Assembly (NCBI GenBank): GCA_037903475.1
Contig: JBAJFG010000306.1
Coordinates: forward strand, 1-64,000
From: Ancylostoma caninum
Taxonomy: Eukaryota; Nematoda; Chromadorea; Rhabditida; Ancylostomatidae
Length of the DNA: 64,000 bases
Reading direction: 5' to 3'
Below are positions 39,922-52,929 of this stretch, piece by piece. Numbering within the stretch: the first letter of the stretch is position 1; each line of letters opens with the position of its first letter. Below the pieces are notes generated by a model. The model worked only from the letters and a program-made list of their open reading frames with translations, ran no database searches and was not told where the DNA came from. The position numbers and the translations under genes are program-made.

Positions 39922-42900
39922 AGGCCTTCATCATTCTTGTTTACGATCAATTCGCCTCGCTCTACAGACCTGTCCATAGAAATGGTGCGATGGATTTGAG
40001 CGTGCCCATCGTACTCGAGTGTCCTGCGGATGGCAGACACCTGAATTCTAGCTGTTCACCTCACTTACTAGCCAGAAGTCGGTTTTTGCCGGAAGTTGTC
40101 GTTACCTGAGACTTCAAATTGCTTGGAGGCACAGGTTGATCACCACCTGTCAATAAGGAATCTGCGAGTGCCCATCTTGAACGGAAAACTCGTTCAACAG
40201 GACTTCGATGAAAATATGAATGAAATTACTTAGCTCAGTGCTTATGAGCAAGAGAGAATATTTTGGATACAGTTATATACCACCATGAGGTGATTATTTG
40301 CATTAGCTCCCCGACATTTTCCGTTCTTTATCATCCTCAGTTATGGGTAATGCTAATGGAAATCACCATATCAGTGCTTTCTCAAATTTTATGTTATAAA
40401 AGTTGAGCTTGCAGCTCCTGCAGCCGACGATCCTGGGCATAACGCGAAGGCAGTTCAAATGTCTTCATTTTTAACCTGTCCTCAACTCCGCTAAAGGCTG
40501 AATCAAATACCCTGAATTTGGCCATAGGAATTTGCTAGAAATTAGGAGAAAAAGCAGGGGAAGGGACCATTTATAGTTGCGGTCAGCCTGATGCAACTCC
40601 GACTCCATTGCTGGTTGGCAGCGCTCAGCAGCGGCCGAGTTCTGTTGTGGAGATCTGCTTGTTCTGACACGTTCTGGCGCGCACCACATGTATTCGAACG
40701 GGTTTAAACTGTACTGCTTCGTTTAAACATGTTGGGAAAACTAGTCAGGACCTGTTAGGACCTGTTGATCAGCACATCAAAATCACTTTGCAGAAGTGTT
40801 GCTTCGTGTTTGCGAAGCGGTGGTGGAAAGTTTCCGGAATGGATTAAGAAATTTGAAGGTCCCGTTTATGAAAAAATTACACGTTCCCCTGTGACCCACG
40901 CTCTCCGCCCTTCCCCTCACACACAGCATTTTAGAGCTCGTTCTTGCTCAAGTAGTGTACGTACATACATGCGATAGAAATACATCCAGGTTAGATGGAG
41001 CTCTCTTTTGAATACGGCGGATGATGCGGTAAATATCATCTGACCCAGTTTGATTGTGTTTGGATGATTGACTCTATACGAAAAGGTTTCTGAACAGTCT
41101 AATTAATTAATTAATTGAAAATGAAAAAGGTGGAAGTCTATGTATAGAAGCTAATGGATGCGACTCCCCGATAGATAAAACCTCAAAAATTCGAGCGAAA
41201 AAAAAACAGGAACTTCGAATAGCTGTGTTTACTCTGTAAGATAGTATAAATTGATGCCCCACGGATAATTGTTCATATAATCAACAAAGGAGTGAAATAT
41301 TAGCAGTTGCCTCGAACGGGGTAGCAGGATAAAAGCGTGAATAGTGGAGCGAATGATTCTGGAATCTACAGACTCCATCTCACTGATTGTATTTCTCCAT
41401 CAGATCTTTCATTTGCGATGAACCATCTATTTATTCACAGCGGGGAGGTCGATTGGAACAAAATAAAAATGCTGAGAACATATCATTACAATTTCTCCTA
41501 TTTTGTCACTTTTTGCTCTGAATAAGGTACTCATACAGGGGCATTCGTCCGAAAATGGTCGAGGATTAATGGTCGCCGCTGTGAAAAAACGAAACAATGA
41601 AAGTGATGAAAACGAAATATCATGAGTTCTCATTCCTCTTCACACAATTCAAACTGAATATCGTTCTGGAACAGAAGCAATTTTACGAAAATGATTGGGA
41701 ATGGTCACGATGAAATTGCTGTGAAGGAGCCATAGGCCTTGGGAATCACTTGGATCCGAGTGTCTGGATATCTGATCTATCAGAATCATCGATACCCATG
41801 AAGTGTCTCGTGGATGGACATGTACTGACGGAACGGTCATGGTTCACCAGTGAGATTTTCTGTTGAAATCAGTTCGCCACGTGGACTATCAGTAGAGTCA
41901 AGAGATCCTGGAGCATATAAAAGCAGCGAACATGAGGCATATCATTTTCATTTGCACCTCCTAAGATCTTATCCATTGCGCTGAACGGATTTCGGCTTTG
42001 TTCGACGCTCAGCTCCAGAAAATCAACGTTATGGAAACGGTACGCTCCCCGGTTCTATTTCTATGAATGGCCATCCACATCAATGGACGGGTTTGAACTT
42101 GGTTATAGCTTAAAAAAACTCACTGAATTTGAAAACGTCTGAGTTTCATCAGAAACATACTGTAGATATTCCTCCATCGCGGAATTAGGTTGGTTATTTC
42201 GAGTGCTGAACACGAATATCATATTCATTTCATACCGTTTCTCCATTTTTTAGGCTTACGGTTGGTATACTGTAGATTTGGCATGTCCACAGAATCTACT
42301 TCAACTTTGCATATGGAGTTGTCTGAGGGGCTGAACACGAATATCACACCCATTTCGTACCGTAACACTATTCCTTCCAAGATTCCGGTATGATGACCGT
42401 ACGAAATTCAAAGGTGTGGTGATTTCGGTGGGAAAACGGCAGTGTCGTAGGAAGTGATATTGATGATCATGATCAACGTATGAAATAATACCTCTATGGG
42501 AAAACTGGAAGGATTGCGTGAGATACCGTTAGTGTACTTACCGTAATCCTACAAAAGTGGGTTGTGGTGTGAAAAGGATACGATATTCGATTCAGCAGAC
42601 GGAGCAACCCTCTCCCTATGCAAAATTTTAGCAAGATTTTTTTTTGAAGTTTCCGAGTCCGTGAAAGGGAGTTGTGCCGCGTTTCTTTTTCCTTGGAAAC
42701 AAGAACCAGACTTCCTGTTGCTTCGTGCCTAGACTCAATGTACTTACTTGAGGAAGCAGCTGCTTTTACAGCAGACTTCTGTGATGATCTGATATTGTTT
42801 AATGTCAGCGTTCTTCACTGTACGACATCAATTCGATTGGTGTAGCGACGGCAGAGATTGAGGGAGGGGAAATCACTCATCAGGTAAGGTTTACAGTTTT

Positions 42901-43204
42901 CACTGTCCTACAACCCCATACTTTTAAACGGTAAATTGGAGCTTATTGCAATAGTCCACGTGAAAAATTTTTCCATATTTGACTCGGTCCTGAACAGTTG
43001 TACGTGTGAATATGTGAATATTTCCACTGTAATGAGGTTCTACTCTGAGAACTCACTTCTGTGCATGATTATTTTGTGGGGAGGGGGTAGATCCCTCGCT
43101 AACAGAGAAAAACTAAAATAACTATGATTTAACGGTTATCATACCCAGTTTTTGTCCCATCCGTCTTCAGCAGGCTCTTTGAACCAGAATAATTACGTAT
43201 CTGT
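39922..43204. other. gene-free stretch
   Basis: No exon can be supported on either strand. Items seen: a direct repeat GCTGAACACGAATATCA at about 42207 and 42332, related to the foldback element at 23286-24117, and a TATAAAAG box near 41916 followed by a 10-codon frame (MRHIIFICTS then stop) that leads nowhere visible. The rest looks like ordinary intergenic DNA. Confidence 0.5.
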
Positions 43205-43506
43205 CACTGGCGGACGCAGAAAGTGGGCGGGGGAGGGGGGGGGAGGTGGCGTGGGAAAAAAGTGGGGTCTCCGTCGCTCTGGTGACCAGATGGAAAGTGA
43301 AATTAGAAAAAATATCAATCACAATAACAAACAATTATTGAAAACTATTCTAGAAATAACTGAAAATAACTGAAAATTAGCGATTAAGATAAACTAATTC
43401 AAGATTTTTACTTGTCTTTAAAAGTAGTTTCGAGAATTTGACAACTTATTCTTGGGGAGGGCGGCGTCTTTCCCTCCCCTCTTCCCGCCCTCTGCCTCCG
43501 CCACTG
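43205..43506. mobile_element. TIR element with CACTGGCGG ends
   Basis: A 302-bp element bounded by CACTGGCGGACGCAGA and its diverged inverted copy TCTGCCTCCGCCACTG; the G-rich arms extend to about 35 bp. A single related end recurs at 54536-54600. Confidence 0.7.
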
Positions 43507-44093
43507 TGCTGGTCTTGCATGTTCTGACATGTTAGTTGTCGCGTTGCGAACGTTTTGACTTGTTAGTCTACAAGTCTCACTTTTAACTTTCAGTAATCAC
43601 CTAAAATGAGTTATTCCACGTTCTTTTCAGAATTGGAATTTTTCATGGGCAAGCTTTTAACATGGAGTAGTATTGAAAAAAAGAAAGATTGTACGCCCAA
43701 ACAGAGTAGATGGGCTATAAAATTTAGTATTGGACCATGGAATCCCTTGACAAATGGCAATCTGTCTTTATCACTTCGTGAAGGGTATCGGGATTTCAAT
43801 AGAATCCGCTTCTACTCAACGCGCTGATTCCAGTGATGTGCTTGAAATCTGAAAAAAAAAACAGTCAAAACCTCCATTTTTAAGGCGAAAGGTAATATTG
43901 GCGTGGGCGGTCTGCTTTCTAGAAAACTAAGAAAGAAGAATGAAAAGTGAAGCTTGCACATTAAAATGAACTTTTCAGCAGTAGCTATCATGGACGGAAC
44001 GTTCAAGGGCAAATCCCCTTCCAACTGTCGGTAAATCCGCGACTGAACGTTTGAACGAGGATCTATAGCGGGCAAACAGCGGGCAAAACCACA

Positions 44094-44253
44094 TATAGGA
44101 AACTCCAAACGTACGCAAACAAGAGTCGAGATCGCGGCGCGGCTCTCATGGGCAGAGACGCAGGCGCACACTATGCTGAGCTCCCGTGACTCTGCCCAAG
44201 AGAGCCGCGCCGCGGTCCTGACTCTTGACTGCGTCCGTTTGGAGTTCTCTGTA
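44094..44253. mobile_element. 160-bp palindromic MITE
   Basis: Arms of about 65 bp start TATAGGAAACTCCAAACG and TACAGAGAACTCCAAACG and run through CGCGGCGCGGCTCTC. Homologous in its ends to the elements at 38379-38908. It accounts for a long spurious minus-strand open frame through this GC-rich area. Confidence 0.8.
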
Positions 44254-44934
44254 TGTTGCGGGCCAAACGCTCTGTCGGACGCATCGCGGGCTGAACGTGG
44301 AATCATTCGGGCTGATGCACGACCGTCTGGCTTTGGCTCGCTATGTAAGAGTGTCAGGCGTCGGCCCGCTCTTCGCGGCCACTGACCCCCGGTAAATATC
44401 TCCAAAAAGCGGCTTCTCAGACAATTCCGGGGGCAAATCGCGTCCCCAGCTAGCGGTGAGCGAGGGGCGGAACGAGCGTTAGGGTGTTTCCGCCCGAGAA
44501 GTTCGGCTTCAGCCGGACGGCCAGACTGATAAAATAATACTTGAGTAAATACGTAAATACATATGTATGAAATGCTCCGGTAGTCGAGCGATTCATGCGT
44601 AGGCAAGAACCGTATTCCTCGAGTGGGGTTTCTTGAAATGGTGATAGTTTTTTTTTAAATTTAACATCCCACTTGTTCCCCCACTTCCCTTGCAGAGATA
44701 CCCATAATTATGATCCCTCAATGAGGTATATAAGATGTACGATTGGCCCATTTTGACAGGTTGACACACTACATGAAGAAGTCGGTTCTAATAGGGTATT
44801 CGAATGAAAGTAGGGACTGTGTATAGAGGAAACATGCAATAGAAAGTTGTACCTGTCTGGATTTTCATCATGTATGCAAAAATTTTGTCGACGAGATAAT
44901 TCATTCTATAATTGTCCATTTTTTCTGCATGCAG
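44254..44934. other. stretch upstream of the AT-hook gene
   Basis: No firm exon. The first confident exon of the AT-hook gene starts at 44935 after a TTTTTTCTGCATGCAG acceptor, so a first exon should lie here or further upstream. One candidate is the mini-exon ATGAAA at 44804-44809 before GTAGGG, which would splice in phase; this is speculative. Confidence 0.4.
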
Positions 44935-47900
44935 GTTAATCCACCTAGCGCTCCAATTGATAAAACCGCAGGAGACAGTAGAATTTGTGAGGCAGGGCAA
45001 GCTCATGCTACCCATGAGAAGGAGACAGGAGGTACGCACCAGATCTCATTACCAGTTATCCATAAAGGCCGAATAAGCTACTCATCCACAGATATCGTAC
45101 ACGTAGCAGCGGCACATCGTGAAGAGCCGAACTCAGTCTTGTCGCAAAATGTGAACACGTCTGAGATAAGCGAAAAACTGAATCCTGTGAAAACATCACT
45201 CTCATCACACGAGAATGTCCAAACCACGACGCAGAACAACGCACCAGTTGCAAGTTGCATTGGAGTTCAGGTTTGTTCGAGGGTACAACGGCTTCCTGCA
45301 TCTTGAAAAGTGGTGGAGTTCAGAACAAAACACCCATCGTGCCTCTACAGCCCATAAAGCGAGTAGCCGCAGAAGAACGATCAGCACCAGGTCCAATTCC
45401 CCTTCTTCTTCTAAACATCTGGTGCTCTTTCGGAAATAATGAAGTAAATTTGTTTAGGGAAGAAGCAGGATCCAATTTTCGTACCACCAAACGGTCCTCC
45501 CCCTCGGATAAGCCGAATATCGTCCCTGACTCCGGAAGAGCATGAGCGGCTTCAAGCTTCAAATGCAAGGAAAATGTATGAACATATCCTTATCATCAAT
45601 CTCCTCCTGGAACATATCCTTAATCTTCCTGGTTACATCCTGGTATCACAAATGGAATTACAGAGAGGCTGTCAAGGTGACGATGGCTGAGGTAGCGCCG
45701 TCGACTGCGAAAGGAAAACGGCCGTCGACTTCCGTTTATCCGACAGCACCACCCAAAAAGAGGGGTCGTCCTAAAGGTGTAAGTTACTGCTCTTCTTCCT
45801 CAAAGCCAGAATTGGTGCAAAACCGGTGCTAAACGAACATGAAGTAACGGTTGTAAAGGTCTCACAGTCGAAATTAAGATTAATTCTGTGGCTACTGCAT
45901 TTTCTGCATACCCGTATATTTTAGAGCGCGAACAAAGGAAGAGGGAATCGTGCACAAGCCTCAATCTCGTATGCTACTATGCAGCCGGTTAGTACTTTTA
46001 TTTCTGAGGAATGTGCAATGTGATTTGTCTGAACATGTCCTGAGAAGTCGATGAGTTCCACCTGCATGAGAAGAGTTAAGCCTTGGGTATATACCAGCAG
46101 TGAAGCAATGTGGTTCCGAAGCGTCGTTGGCCTTGTTACTACTGCTCGCGATCGATATGCATCAAATCCACTCATCAGAACCCCAAAAACAAGTTTTCAT
46201 CCCAGCTCTGTCCAAAAACAACTTGCAAACTATCTTCTAACTAGCAAATCGTTGTCGACAACTTTGACGTCATCTTGCCACCCAAAAACAAATTGTCGGC
46301 AAGTTTTCTCCCGACAACTTGTCGACAAGGAAGAGAAAAACAACTTATCGATCAGTTTCTCCAAAAGCAATTTGCACTAAGGTGCCTACAACGCTACAAC
46401 CACGTTGTCAACGAGAGAACGGCAAGTTCCCTCATCTGCGTGACAAGCGATGCAACCATTTAGGACATTTAGGACATTAGGGTAATACTTAACCGTGAGC
46501 GATTCTGGAAGAGCATCTGCTATCAAAGATAATGAAGACATCCTCAAGCCGTAACAACTTTGGGCATCTTTGTACGGATTGTCAGTGAAAAAAAAAGGCG
46601 GGAGCAAATTGTCGACAAATTTTTCGACGGACAACTTGTCGGCAAGGATGTGTGAGAACAAGTCGTCGACAAGCATCCGGACGAGCAAGTTTCAGATGCA
46701 ATCAGAAACGAATTCGCCAAATGCTTGTCAACAAGTTGTCTTTGGGGTTCTGAGTGTCATCGCCTAGGAAGCAACCGAAACTGTCATATTCCTCGAACAG
46801 TACAGCAGCAGGCTTGCCGGAAATTATTGGTAGACATCCATACTGATTAAGAATCCAAGTATTTCGCATACAGGCCTTACCAGTCTCGATTAGGCATTCT
46901 CCCAGGGATGCGGGAGAATTCTACTTTTAGTGGAACATAATTTGATCAACTGATCCTGGCTGTGGGTTGGGCCAGTGGAATATTCGAAATCAGTTTTGTC
47001 TTTAGGAAGATCCATCTCTGATCCTTTCAGCGCGCTAGTCCGACAGCTTCGAAGGCGGGAGTGAGTGCAAGAGTTCTAACCACTCAGTCATGCGTGGATT
47101 TGAGCTGTCAGAACTATGCACGGCGACGGTTCACCCCTTCCACACAATCTTCAGTTCAAGCTCTCGACACGAACACCAAAGCATGCTCCTCCTCCCTGCG
47201 GAGAAATGATGACATCTCACACAGCTGCAGCCAAGAGTTACCAAAGCCGCACAGAAACAACCATGGAAATCGGGAGCGAGCAAAGAGCTGGGCGACATCA
47301 ATGTCTTCTGATCAAGGCGCTAGGAATGGGCAGAGGAACGAAACGAGCACAGCGGCGGGGGTGAACAGTCCTTCTGACGATGGCTGCATGACGCCACCGC
47401 TGTGTATAGTCGAAGAGAGTGCGGTTGGCACAGTCCCCTCATTTGAAACAAAGCCCAGTCAGCAGAAGTCGAAGTCAAGGCAGATGCGGCTGGAGAGGGA
47501 CGCAGACGCGTGGATTCGATATCTGCTCAAGGAGGTCAGCTACATTTTAGAAACCTGGTTATTGTTGACAATTCAGTGTGAAAGCCTCCATTCCAGTTGA
47601 CCTCGATTCTTCCGTCTTCGCAGGATGAACAGAAGTTGAAAATTGCCTGCAGTCTGCAAAAGTAAGTGCTCGGTCTGGTTCAAAGAGGTTTCAGAACGAG
47701 AAAGAGAAGCTGCGTATTTTCAACGAATGTAAATGAATCCAATTCCGAGCGAGCGATAGGGGAAATGCTTTTGGCATCTCGAAGCCCAAAATGTTGTTTC
47801 CGGACGCTTAAAAAAAACTGGATTTCTGAGTTTGCGCATACGCTTTTGGGCCCGGATGCATCATTGCGATTACCCAGGACAAACGGGCTGACACCCATGC

Positions 47901-50900
47901 TAAAGATGGGTAAGTTCGAGAAGTATTAGCACGTTTATTCTGCGTAATGTCGATGATGCATACGGTCCTTGAAAAATCGCTGGACACAATGCTCATATTA
48001 GACATTGATGCTGATACAATACTACTGCTCTGTCCTTTTGCAGGAATGAGCGTTTAATTCATACTGGTTGAACTGCCCCTAAGAAATTATCTTTTTGGCG
48101 CTTTGATTACCCAGAAATTGACATATGTCCCCCACGGAACATCTTTTAGCATAGTCTGCGAGCAAAGAGATCTTCAACACTTGGCATCGATGATCACACT
48201 ACTGGAAACGGAAGTCAACGAGCGGTTCCAACAGATAAATCAGGATGTTACTCGACAAGTGGATGAACACGTGAAGAAATGCTCTCACAGCACGAGTAAA
48301 ACCACTGCGTCCGTGAATTCCGTGCGCAATGAGATGGTTCGGGTGATCGAGCTGTGCCATACTCTCCGACAGACCGTGTCGAAGCACTCGATGGAGATGG
48401 AGGCGATCCGGACGACACTGAGAGCCTCCTGTGACTCCGTACGGCAGACGGCAGCCGAGTTAAATGATAAGCTTGAGGTAGGTGCTCTGACTGAGTGGAC
48501 TGATGATGGATAATCACGTCTTTGCAGACTTTAAAGAGAGAACGAGATGAGATCAGGGCTGTTTGCGCGGAGCATCGCTCTAACAGGAACATGAACTTGT
48601 GCGGTTTGTCCGCTTTATTTGTAAGTTACTAGAACAACGACGTAGAATTTGAAAACACTAAATTGGAAAGAAGGGAGTGACTGCGATATGTACATGCTGA
48701 AAGCTAAGGATTTGTTCGAGATATTAATTGCTCATTTTCGCTTGCTTGTTTGTAGCCCTCTTTTTACATAGGAGCGTCAAAATAGTAACAAAACAGTTAA
48801 TTTGAAACAACAATATGTCTGCAGTACAGCACAGTTTCTATACTATCCCTATAGTAAATTCTATAATAATGTCTTTGAAGCAAAAAAAAAAGATCCACAC
48901 TTACACATGGTTCACCTAAATGTTTACTTTCAGGATCCATGGTACCTATGCATAAACTCCCCTAGACTTATGTTTGAACGCCGTGAGAGCTTTCCAAGGG
49001 TTTAAAATGGCTGCCCAGGTCCTGTTCCCATCACTTTCCTGTTCCTCTTCAAGGCCATTTCTTTCCCATGGAAAGGTCCGTGGCACGAATGCTGCATCAA
49101 GTGCTTCTTGGTAAAGGTGGTGTCCAGGCAAAAACCTCAGTTGTGATATTTCATCATTTTCTTCTAATTTGTGTCGGCTAGGGCTGATTGAAAATCTTCA
49201 GGTTTTACCATAGTATACTCAAATTTATCGTATTTGGTAAGTTTGAGAGTTATGGTGTGGAAAAGTTGTCTGGTAAGAGATACAAAAATCTGCCAACTAT
49301 CTCGAACTATCTATACGATTTGATGGAGCTTGGTTCACTAAGAATTGGTTTTTTAAATCTCGAACAGAACAAAGGAAGTGCACGGATATTTATGCAAATG
49401 GAAACTAAAACGACAACTAATTTCTGCGTGTTCTTCTTTGAGCTATAGAACCAGTAGATGAAAAGCAAGTATTTTAATCAGACCCGTTCTCCAGGGTTTT
49501 GTTTTCGGTGTAAAAATTGGTGGCGTTCGTCATTTGAAGCCTAGCTTAGGGTTAGAGTTCTGACAGCAGAACAAGAGTCCAATCTATAATAACTGTTATT
49601 TTTTTCAAATATCTCCGTTGTTTCTGCTTTACTATAACAGTAGATATTTCTCAGCAACTGTGTCGGAAGACATATCTCTGATGTTCATTGGCGGTACATT
49701 TGGCAAGAGAATGTGTTTGGCGATACATTTTACGGGTGTTTGGCGATACAAAAGGCAAGAGAATCTGTTGGCGATACATTTGACGAGGTTTGCTTGGCGA
49801 TACAAATGGCAAGGTTTTTTATGGCGATACATTTTACGGGTATTCTGATAAGGCGTTCATTTCATTCTTACATGGAGGCTTAACCATCGGCGATGGTGAC
49901 CCGAATGGCTCAGCTGGTAAGGCAACGGACTCCTAAGGTTGGTATCATGGCACGATTCCTGATGATATCAAAATTTTTGCGCGGTTGATAACGCTTTAGT
50001 TTGATAATTGGCAAGGTTTGCGTGGCGATACATTTGATGGGGTTTGCATGGCGATACATTTTACGGGACTTTTTGTTTGGCAATACATTTGACGGGCTTC
50101 GTTTGCTTGGGTAGTTGGCAAGCTCGTCTGTAAGGTTGCCAAACAAACCTCGCCAAATGTGTCGTCAATGAACATCAGAGATAAGAGAAGCCCAAAAAAT
50201 TCTGAAAATTCTTGGGTGCTATTCATCCGTACACATGTCCTAAAATCGTAGATCTTGCGTCTGAAGCGCCAAGATGGAAACCGTTTCGGTGTGAGCTAAC
50301 GACCATAGCTAAAAATTCTGAATTTCGTCAACGTTTTGCAGCCACCTCCACCTCCACCACCTCCGCTGCCTCCAACAAACTCAAGGGATGATCACCGAGA
50401 AGACGAGACCTCCACGCCAGAAAATGTGAGTTCGAGGAATCGACAGCGCCCAGCAGCGAATCGTGGAATGGACACACATGAAGCTCCGACTTCGAGTGCC
50501 GCTCCTGTGGTGCCAGCTGTCAGTACTGGTGAGTACGAAGAAGGGCGAACATGTCCAGAATAACTAGCATTCTCTGAGTTTCCCTTACTTAATTGCCAAC
50601 GAACACGAGTTTTTTTTTCTCAGGCTGCGCTAGGCTCGACGTGGCAGGTTGATGCGCAGAGCGTGGGATTAGAGTGTGAAATTTATCTGCGTATCAAGTC
50701 ACCATTGGTTTACCACTCCTTAATGAGTGGAAGAGGACTGGATTGTGCAGAAGATTGTGGAAAAAAGCCATGATAGGCACATCATCGAGGTCGTTGAGAC
50801 ATATCGAAAGAAGCTGTAGAAAAGTCAGGCATAAGCTTTACTGGCCTCCAGCGGCAGACATCTTGAAAAGTTACGAAAATAAATTGCATGCCCAGGAGTG

Positions 50901-52929
50901 TTGTAAACTGCCCACCAGGGCACAGCACGATGTGGTCACTGGAGGTTGGGAACTACTAAGTCTAGTCACACTCAGAAATGGGTAATTAAGCTGCTCGACC
51001 CCTATTATGTCCTGCTGGTCAGTGACCACCACGTGCTGTGCCCTGCTGCCCACCAACAAGGGTGGTGGGGGGGGGGGGGTTTCCCAGCAGAATGTGACAT
51101 ATTTCACTATTCTCAAGAGTATCTGTAGCCGTTGCATCCGAGCTCTTCCTGCTTCACTCTTTTTGAGCGATGTGGTATCATTCTATGTTGTTAACCCACA
51201 AACAGTGGTGGGTTCATTCTATACGACATGTGAATAAGGTTTGGTAGGTAGCCTTACTTCACTTGTGGAAAATGACAATCATGGAGAGTGTGCGATCTTC
51301 TACCTTACTTCAACAGATGACAAAAAGGGTTAATTTTGTTTTGACGACAAATCGGTGTCAGGGAAACATGAATCCAGCATTACGGGAGATCTGCCTACAA
51401 CGAGCGCACTTTAAGATTGCTCCAATCGCACAAAGCATACATTTCAAGAAGTGTGCGGTCAGGAGCAGTCGAATTATAGGCCGACAATCCTTGCAACCTC
51501 CAAGCACCACTATGAATGCGCATTGCACTAACGCAGTACGTAGTTCTCTGGAATCCTGATGCTACCAATGTGGGTCATAGAAGATCTGCGTGAAAGGGAG
51601 CCGAAAAAGGTCAATTCCACCTCAGGCTACTTATCGAGGTCTCACTATAAGCGTTACGCCTTTGAGCTGCGTTCGCAGTCATACACACCTCTAAAGAATG
51701 GTGAAAAACTCGTCCTCAAGCTACTTTTGGGAAGCGTTTAGGAACAAATGAACAGGAACGGCGAGAACTCCACAGTTGCCGGAAGAGCCTCCCATAACCT
51801 GCTCTGTGTATGTAAGAAGCATTTTGAATCTGATGTTCAGTTATTGATTAGGGTTCATGCACCAAGCGGAGCCTGAACAGACAGTAATATTATGAAGACT
51901 TGACTTTAGGAATTACGAAAGGAATTGATTCTAGTAGATCATCGAGTTATACATCCATGCATCACAGAAAAAAAATCTTCGTCTTGGGCTGCTTCCTTGA
52001 ATGTTTGTTTCCGGATCTAGTAGGAAGACAAAACTAGCTCTAATTGACCATGCGAACAAGTTAGGGGGGGGGGGGGACTTTTCAACTGTTCAGCTTAGTC
52101 CGAAGTGAGCAAAAAAGGTCTGACGTGATAGTGTGCCAGAGAAACACGCACTATGGCACAGGTATTGAGTACTCAGTAGGTTGTTCCTGTCTCAGAAATC
52201 TACTATTGTGATAAAAACACAACTGAACAACTCGTGTGTAATATTCTAGCAATTATGTATTAAATTAATTTTTCAGCAGTGACGAATCCACCTCCCATGC
52301 TGCCTCTACCATCTCCCTTCTACGGACCGCTGTTTCCTCCGTCACAGAAGATGATGTATGATTATTTCCAACTGCAACAACTACAACAAATGCAACAGTC
52401 TCTTGTGCCCCCGCTGCCGCCATTTCTGCCAAATATGATGATGGATGGGAACCAGATGCCTATGCAGTATCAGCCACCCGCACTGGATCAGCGAAACGCT
52501 CGGATTGATGGATATAACCAGCAGGTTGGAATATTGAATATCTATAGAATTTAGTAGATTCGTTCCTTCGTTGTTCCATCCGTTTTTGCCTAAAAATATG
52601 TTGAATTCCAGAGAAATCAGACCAGAGCACCTGAAAATACCGAGAATGTACAGAACAACAGACCTCGAAGGTAAGAAATCCGCCTTGAGTTGTACATCAG
52701 TAACGGCGTGCAGTTTGTCATTGTGAAGAGCGTGCTCAAGAGATATGTAGTCCTCATTCAATGTGACACAAATACTCGATGACATTTTTAAAAAGCAGTT
52801 TGCCTCGTTTTGTTTGTTAGGCGTTGGACGATCCCAGACTCGATCTCTCTTTCAGATGTACTGCTTTTGTTGATAATGTATATTGTTTTTGTATACAATT
52901 GTTGTTGTCCCGCTGTTTTTAATAAATGA
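44935..52929 (+). CDS. AT-hook, coiled-coil, proline-rich protein with C-terminal membrane anchor (unrecognised family; 5' end missing)
   Basis: Thirteen exons: 44935-45270, 45324-45390, 45458-45575, 45664-45778, 45925-45987, 47031-47534, 47624-47661, 48150-48477, 48528-48620, 50342-50528, 52277-52524, 52612-52670 and 52821-52929; 2265 nt, 754 aa, all phases closing. From the first modelled residue: a Ser/Thr-rich N-part, an AT-hook KKRGRPKG (about 205-212) continuing as SANKGRG, a polar low-complexity stretch, a predicted coiled coil (about 410-545, with HLASMITLLETEVNERF), eight prolines then PLPP (from 555), a Gln/Met/Pro-rich segment, and at the end RRWTIPDSISLSDV followed by a hydrophobic helix (about 732-748) and a 6-residue tail after three cysteines. 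I do not recognise the family. AT-hook plus tail anchor suggests a nuclear-envelope chromatin tether, an inference only. The start codon is not identified. The last codons overlap the poly(A) signal. Confidence 0.72.
46176..46752. mobile_element. TIR element rich in TTGTCGACAA palindromes
   Basis: A 577-bp segment bounded by CAGAACCCCAAAAACAAG and its inverted counterpart CTTTGGGGTTCTG. The inside carries many TTGTCGACAA, TTGTCGGCAAG and ACAACTTGTCGACAAG units in both halves. It fills much of intron 5 of the AT-hook gene. Confidence 0.7.
49673..50183. mobile_element. TIR element with GGCGATACATTT iterons and tRNA-like core
   Basis: A 511-bp element bounded by TATCTCTGATGTTCATTG and its complement. 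The left half carries about five GGCGATACA-type units and the right half three. Between them, at about 49899-49975, is a segment with a perfect A box (TGGCTCAGCTGG) and a degenerate B box (GGCACGATTCC) around a CTCCTAA loop-like core; the stems do not pair well, so it is at most a tRNA relic. Lies in intron 9 of the AT-hook gene. Confidence 0.65.
52921..52926 (+). terminator. poly(A) signal overlapping the last codons of the AT-hook gene
   Basis: AATAAA encodes the final Asn-Lys and is followed at once by the TGA stop (52927-52929), so the 3' UTR would be only a few tens of bases at most. Confidence 0.5.

Noticed and set aside
43606..43827. 73-codon plus-strand frame starting MSYSTFF
   Set aside because: It starts with ATG but has no donor leading into the AT-hook gene, no homology I recognise, and a shadow frame on the other strand.
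43812..44606. 264-codon open frame on the minus strand
   Set aside because: It reads through a GC-rich palindromic MITE (44094-44253) and flanks with Arg/Ser/Pro-rich, low-information composition. It has no splice context and no recognisable domain.
45542..45690. Continuous reading of AT-hook-gene exon 3 through 45676
   Set aside because: That frame reaches a stop and is out of phase with the AT-hook exon. A GTATGA donor at 45576 and TTACAG acceptor at 45663 restore phase and lead into the AT-hook segment.
49899..49975. Possible tRNA-Arg(CCT) gene
   Set aside because: The A box is perfect and the loop reads CTCCTAA, but anticodon and acceptor stems do not pair and the B box is degenerate. 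It is described only as a relic in the TIR element.
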